This document shows positions 58,841-64,000 of a stretch of 64,000 bases of DNA, one piece after another (the first letter of the stretch is position 1; each line of letters begins with the position of its first letter). The position numbers and the translations under genes are program-made. The stretch spans positions 62,001 to 126,000 of the forward strand of contig NW_025954993.1 of assembly GCF_022376445.1 (NCBI RefSeq), written 5' to 3'. The notes below the pieces were generated by a model. It saw only the letters and a list, made by a program, of their open reading frames with translations. It did no database searches and had not been told where the DNA came from. This DNA is from Fomitopsis serialis (lineage: Eukaryota; Basidiomycota; Agaricomycetes; Polyporales; Fomitopsidaceae).

Positions 58841-60375
58841 TTGAGGTGTGTGTCGTTGGATCCAGAGGCTACGTGAACGGCGACTGCCAGCGTGGTATAC
58901 GGCGAGGAGAAGAAGGTGCCCAAGAGTTCTCGCTGAGGCTCGCTGTCGTCAATGGAGGGGAACGACAGCCTGCGACGCGCCCAAGACGCGCCTCGGACGA
59001 TTGTCGGAGGACGGGTGTCTCCTCCTCGACGAGCTCAATTGGCGCCGGGCAACATTTCTACTAACTTACTTTCCACTCCCCGCGACCCTCAATCGACATC
59101 GCAACTTCAGCTGCACACGCATCGCTCTGGTCGTACGCAGGAACACGCCGCTGCTACAAGAACGGGCGCATGACGCGCGGGACGCGTGGCTCAGCTGACG
59201 TCAGACTGCCGCGGAATCGTCCTGGACAACACATGCCTCCCCGTCTTCGTGCGCATACACACCGGTGGAACCTCCAATTTAGGAGATCCGAGTCAAGGAG
59301 TTGGATGACGTCGCTTGAGCTCCCACCGCCAATGACTCTGAGGCCTCTTGCCGGCGGTACGTACGTCCTGTCTTGTTCGTCTACAGTTCTCGTCTTCCTG
59401 CTTCGTTACAAATCCCTTCGGTTGTATACATTCGCTTCTTTATCCCTCAATGTCAACTCATCCGCGAGCGCCGTCCAGCATCCGCCTTCTCGACCGAACC
59501 GGCTGCACGGTCGACAGTCGTGTCAAGTGATACCGCGTCGAAGGTGGCGCCCTTCCGCCAGGCGTCCAGACATGAGTGCATGAGTTCCAGACAAGACTGG
59601 AAGGATGCGAGTTGCCGCATGCGAGGCTTGTGAGAGCGGGAGGTGGTGATGACCGAGGGACGAGACTACGGTATGTACTAAAGCTTACCTAGTCTACACA
59701 GATGCTGGTGCACCAGTGAGTCAGTGACCGAGGCAGGTCCGTCAACCCGGCGCGACGTACGAGCAATGTTGCTGTCTCAGGGTAGCACAGAAGACTGCGC
59801 ATATTGTCTAGTGGCCACGGCGGCACAAATTGTAATGGTCGTCGCGAAATATGTTCAGAACTCACAATATACTTTTTTCCCACTTATATCTGCCCTCGCT
59901 TGTCGCACACCGCTCGACGGGACGTGGCGCGTTATGTTGATACGCGATAGTCCAATAGCGGTTCCAAGCAGATGTACAGGAGGCGAGTTGTACCGAACGA
60001 ATAGTACATCACATAATACAGACGTTGGACAGCAACGCCCGTTCGCGGAAGCTCCAGGCGATCCGGTCGGTGAACACAAGTGTATCGTACACACAGTCAG
60101 TGAACCCGTTCGTATCGAGACTCCGAGACCATAGCTTACACAAACTTATCACAAACAGCTATACCGAGAACCAGAGTACATACACGAGAAACTAGCCCAT
60201 CGCAGCCCCAGAAATCGTTCGTGCACCGAGAGATTCATCCATCACCGTCACGGTTCGTCAAAAGTCGATGCATGCTGTCCGCCTGCGGTGAACGTCAGCA
60301 TTCGGCGGTGGTGGTCTATCCAGCAACGTACGACGTACACCGTGACGTCGATGCCACCATCCTCCGTCCTCCGAA

Positions 60376-63300
60376 TCAGCCATCGTTCTGACTCTGGCTG
60401 CATGGCTCGCAGTGCGACTTGGACAGTTGCGTAGGCGCGTCGTATGGTGCAGTTAATCCCTCCTGACTCGGACGCACGTCGCCGCCTTGACGTTGATCTG
60501 CGTGCTCCATCGCCGCACTTCCGGGTTCGTCCTGACGGCCTTCGTCCGCGACTGTTCCTGCCTCTGCAACTGCGCGTGTGGCACCCGAGTCGTCTGCGCG
60601 CGGTTCGGTGGCACCTGGTAGCTGCGAGTGCTCGGTCTGGGCCGCGTCCTGCCCTTGCGGCGATTCACCGAGCGTTGTAGTGGTCACCAGCGGGGCGTCG
60701 CTGACGCCTGGCGGTGTGGTGTCCGTCACACCGGGTGCATCTGGTGTTGCGTTCGTATCAGCCCCAGCGGCCCCCTTCTCAGCGTCGCGTTCCTGCGCGG
60801 CAGCCCGTCTGAATCTGCGTCGGATGGCATGGCTAGAGAAAGGATCAGCGACGATTGAACGAGTGGGGCGTGTGGCTCATCGCTCACATAAATTGCACTA
60901 TAGACCGCTTCAGACTGTCCATTCGCGACTCCGGCGGTGCCTGCTCGTTCCCAGCTTCCGATGTAGCCCCTGGGCCAGCTGCCTGCGGGGAGTCGACGCG
61001 TCGATCGCCTTCGCTCTGGGGCTCATCTGGAGCGCATTCGAGCCATCCTTCCGAGTCCCTGTTGCAAGTGTCAGTGTGTCATCCTGAGCGGCGAAGATGA
61101 CTGACCAGTCTTTCGGGTCTATCCCAGCCTCTTCTAGGCGCAATTGTGTCCACTCCACGTATAATTGCAAGTAAACGCAGAACCCTTGGACCGTCCCTGG
61201 CGGCGTCCATTCATCGCATTCCAGCAGCCACTGGAGTCGCCGCGCGATGTGATTTGTCCATATCATGGCATCCCGGCGAATCTCGGTTGTACCCAAGGAA
61301 TCATAGATGTCGCTGTGGTACATGCGATTCAACACCCAATCGAGTCTGCATACGGCCGCGGGAGAGAGGTGTTGCACAGCGTCCTTCAGCTCCTTGCGGC
61401 GGAGGGTAGCCAAGTGCTCGTCGAATCGGTGGAGCATGTCGGCCAGGTAAGCTCCCCTGTACGGCTCGGCTGGCAATGTGTGCTCGTTTCTGACGGACAA
61501 CATGCATATGGCCAGGACGGTTGTCATGATTTGGATGGTGGATACAGGGTCATCGTGTGCGTAGACCGTCGTGAGTACAGTCTGTATGCACTCCCAGTCT
61601 ATGCTGAACTTCAGCTTACGCCCCTTGCGATTAAAGCGGATGTTTGACTTACCTTGAACGTCGCTCAGGCGATATAGCTCGGTTTGCGGCGCACAGTCGT
61701 ATGTTCTCGCCTCCTGCATCCTGAAATTCTGCCGGTACATCCTGTCCTCCGCGAGGAAGTCGACTGGTACATATATATTTTGTACAACGTCCAGTGTGGC
61801 TCTTCGTTGGGCCATGGACAGTTGGTCATCACGTAGATGCTGAAACAAAGTCATGCAGGCTTTGCTTCCATGGGCGAGAGGCATAGCGCGGATGAGTCCG
61901 GCTAAGCAATGGTTTGAGTCCAAGTCAAGAGGGCTGTCATCAAGTTCCGTATGCGCGCGAGTGAACGTGTCCAGCACCATGCGACCTATCAAAACAGTAG
62001 CAGTGCTGTCCAGACTATCGTATTGCAATTGATTGCCAGGGGTGGAGGATGACTTCCCTGACAGTCGCGCAAGTGAATCCGCATACGCTTGACTTGACAA
62101 TACACTCGTTCTTGCTTCGCCGATCGCCGCCACCTCTCCGACTCGGACTGCTGGGAACTGAGATTCCTTCTGAAAGCAGACTTTCATCGCATACAGGGTG
62201 TCCATGTCCGTAGTCATGTTGTAAACGTACGAGAACAGTGTTGTCTTGGCTTTCTGGCCGGCAGTCAGTAACCTTCGCAGGCAGAGTTGTTCGTGCCCGA
62301 GCCAGTTCGTCTTCATCAACGTACGCAGCTGAGCTTGACGCTGAGCGACACGTGCACGGAGCGGCTCCATCCAGTAATATATGTCATCTGCGCGCGGAGA
62401 TGAAGTCTCGGTCGGAGGTCCAATCCCGAGGGAGCTGAGGATTGCGCGACGCAGCCAGAGGACGAACCAGCAAACCATATACTGCGTTGATCTGCAGGCT
62501 TGGCATATCCACCACGCTTGAAGTGACTTGTACGGGCTGTATTCAATGAGCGCTGGAAGAAAGGAGGTGGCGACGAGGAAGAGAAGCAGTATGCCGACAA
62601 AGACCGCGCTCGGAACAGCGATGTCGGTCCCGATCTCCAGGAGATATCCGATGATGCCCACGAGGAAGAGAACGAGTGCGATCTGCAAGAGGCAAGGGAG
62701 GAGGCTCACGATGGTTTCGACGTTCCACTTGTCGATCGCATCCCGTCGGAGCCGCCAGGTCCACAGTTTCTGAGGCGCACTTCGCAGCCCGGTTTGCTCG
62801 ACGTGGAAGTTCAGCCACTGATTGATAGCTAACGCGATAGAGGCGGCGGAAAGGCTGAATACCAGGGCGATGAACCATACGGTGGCGATCCATCGCGGTG
62901 GATTGGGCGGCGGAGAAGGGCTGGACAGTGAAGGGTTCATGGCAGCCGCCAACGATGATGAGCTAGCCGTGACGGCAGCACCCGTCGCCGCGCCACCGAG
63001 TTGCGAGGATATCCGTTCGAGGACCAGTAAGGTACGCTCTGATATCTGGGTTTGCTGCTCCAAGATATCTGTGTTGAAGTCCGGAGCTGGCAGCAATCCG
63101 GCGTAGTACGGAGCAACAAAGGCAGTGACGACAGCAGAGAATAAGCCGGCCTATAAGACAGAGTTCAGACCCGCTGCGCCTTGCCGCTGATAAGAGACAT
63201 AGAGGTGACTTACAAAGACCAGTAGTGCATTGATTTCATTCCGCCATCGTTCGACGCGCTCCTTTTCGGTCGACCATGCTTCCTTGGCCAGCGTCGACCA

Positions 63301-63682
63301 GGCTTCAGAGAGTTCGTCAACTGAGCCTTGGTACTGCTTCTGGTCCATGAATTTCCTCAGTACGTTTACCAAGGAGTCTTCGAATCGTCCCGTCGCGTCT
63401 TTCAAGGGAATGTCTCCTAACTTTGTATTTTCTGTCGTGGAGGCCTGACCACCTCCCTGTCCATTGGGTTTCACGTCGGTCTGCAGAAGCCCTAGTCAAC
63501 ACAGTGACTGCACGAACTACCATGCTCGTGCTCACCTCGCTTTGTGAAGGTGCACTTGCCCCTGGTGAAGTATTCGGCCCATGACACTGGTCGGCCTCTC
63601 TCGACGACTGTGTAAGTGTATGAGCGAGCATATTCATGGCTACTGTAGCCAAGGCAATACATACTTGAGGCTTGGACTCCAT
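60376..63682 (-). CDS. DUF6535 membrane protein, paralogue C (1009 aa)
   Basis: Six exons (63682-63665, 63607-63536, 63480-63214, 63150-61106, 61058-60888, 60832-60376) join in phase without stops. The N-terminal part is shorter than in A. ERWRNEINALLVF leads into four membrane segments (AGLFSAVVTAF, WIATVWFIALVFSLSA, LLPCLLQIALVLFLVG, SAVFVGILLLFLVA) and YSPYKSLQAWW. The long helical part and acidic tail follow, including SEGWLECAPDEPQSEGDRRV. The tail intron is 47 bp (61059-61105) with the same GTCAGT, CTGAC and ACAG signals, and the following exon has six extra bases relative to A. The start was chosen to give a short first exon as in A and B; an in-frame ATG also exists at 63793. Function unknown. 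Confidence 0.8.
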
Positions 63683-64000
63683 AACTGTATGGAATGAGAA
63701 GACGACTAACGAGAAAGACGATGGGTGAAAACAAACTGAGAGTAAGAGGACGACGGCTCCGAACGTCAGGTTCGTATGGATAGACTGGTTCACACGAGAG
63801 GACGCAGATGCGTTTTATAGCGGATATGGCAACGATGCCGCCAGTGACTCGAGGACGCAGCCTGCTCTAAGGAGTGAATGAGTGGTAGCATTGTCCAGGG
63901 CCCGACTCCATGCGGCTCTGACATCGCTGGAGAGCAAGGCACTCATGCCAAGCATCATGTTGATGCCATGCGGTCGGCCACAGACATGCACACGGTGTTT
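63683..64000. promoter_or_regulatory. 5' flank of paralogue C
   Basis: About 320 bp up to the window edge. No clear TATA box or repeat. It is unlike the 5' flanks of A and B, so paralogue C may be controlled differently. Confidence 0.3.

Larger units (their letters stand above)
58840..64000. repeat. Duplicated unit C (flank repeat plus DUF6535 gene)
   Basis: Third copy, cut by the window edge. Bases 58840-60370 match the 3' flanks of A and B, and 60376-63150 matches their coding exons. Upstream of 63150 only the protein pattern is kept, and the 5' flank (63683-64000) no longer resembles A or B. Confidence 0.7.

Noticed and set aside
16985..64000. Telomere-proximal location
   Set aside because: The mosaic of duplications and transposons would fit a subtelomere, but no TTAGGG-type repeat is present in the window, so the location cannot be stated.

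Overview
This is a nuclear window from a filamentous basidiomycete, most likely an agaricomycete of the polypore type. The evidence is short introns (about 47-70 bp) with GTRNGT donors and CTRAY branch points, GC-rich C/G-ending codons, and gene families typical of these fungi (HAM1-like, DUF6535). No bacterial or organellar features were seen. Gene models below were built by hand: exons were joined at GT/AG sites and checked for codon phase.

The first 16 kb is ordinary host sequence. It holds a Ser/Pro-rich gene running off the left edge (minus), a decayed gene (2.4-3.3 kb), a HAM1-like gene broken by about 12 apparent one- or two-base losses (4.5-7.6 kb, plus), a Cue1-like CUE-domain gene (8.3-9.2 kb, minus), a FAF2/Ubx2-like gene (9.6-12.2 kb, plus) and an intact Prp43-type DEAH helicase (13.2-15.9 kb, plus). 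The Cue1-like and FAF2-like genes are divergent across 417 bp and belong to the same process, ER-associated degradation: one is expected to recruit the E2 enzyme Ubc7, the other Cdc48/p97.

From about 17 kb to the right edge the window is a decayed segmental-duplication array. Three diverged copies of one unit (A about 17.0-24.2 kb; B about 32.6-51.4 kb including insertions; C from about 58.8 kb) each carry a minus-strand multi-exon gene for a large four-helix membrane protein with a DUF6535 domain. Copies A (1190 aa) and C (1009 aa) reconstruct as intact genes; copy B has lost a splice donor and carries a one-base deletion near its 5' end. Two diverged spacer blocks, X1 (24.2-32.6 kb) and X2 (51.4-58.8 kb), separate the units and hold gene debris, including a SF1 helicase fragment.

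Comparing copies A and B exposes insertions by loss of homology. A 3445-bp element (38559-42003) has 13-bp perfect terminal inverted repeats and oppositely oriented CATAG motifs near its ends. An element of about 7.06 kb (about 42385-49445) has near-terminal inverted repeats, a GAGGGTC target duplication and ends packed with GTCGGC/GCCGAC, including an 84-bp minisatellite. X1 also holds a 551-bp inverted-repeat element with a second miniature element inside it; X2 carries the empty site. No transposase was recognised in any of these, so all look non-autonomous.
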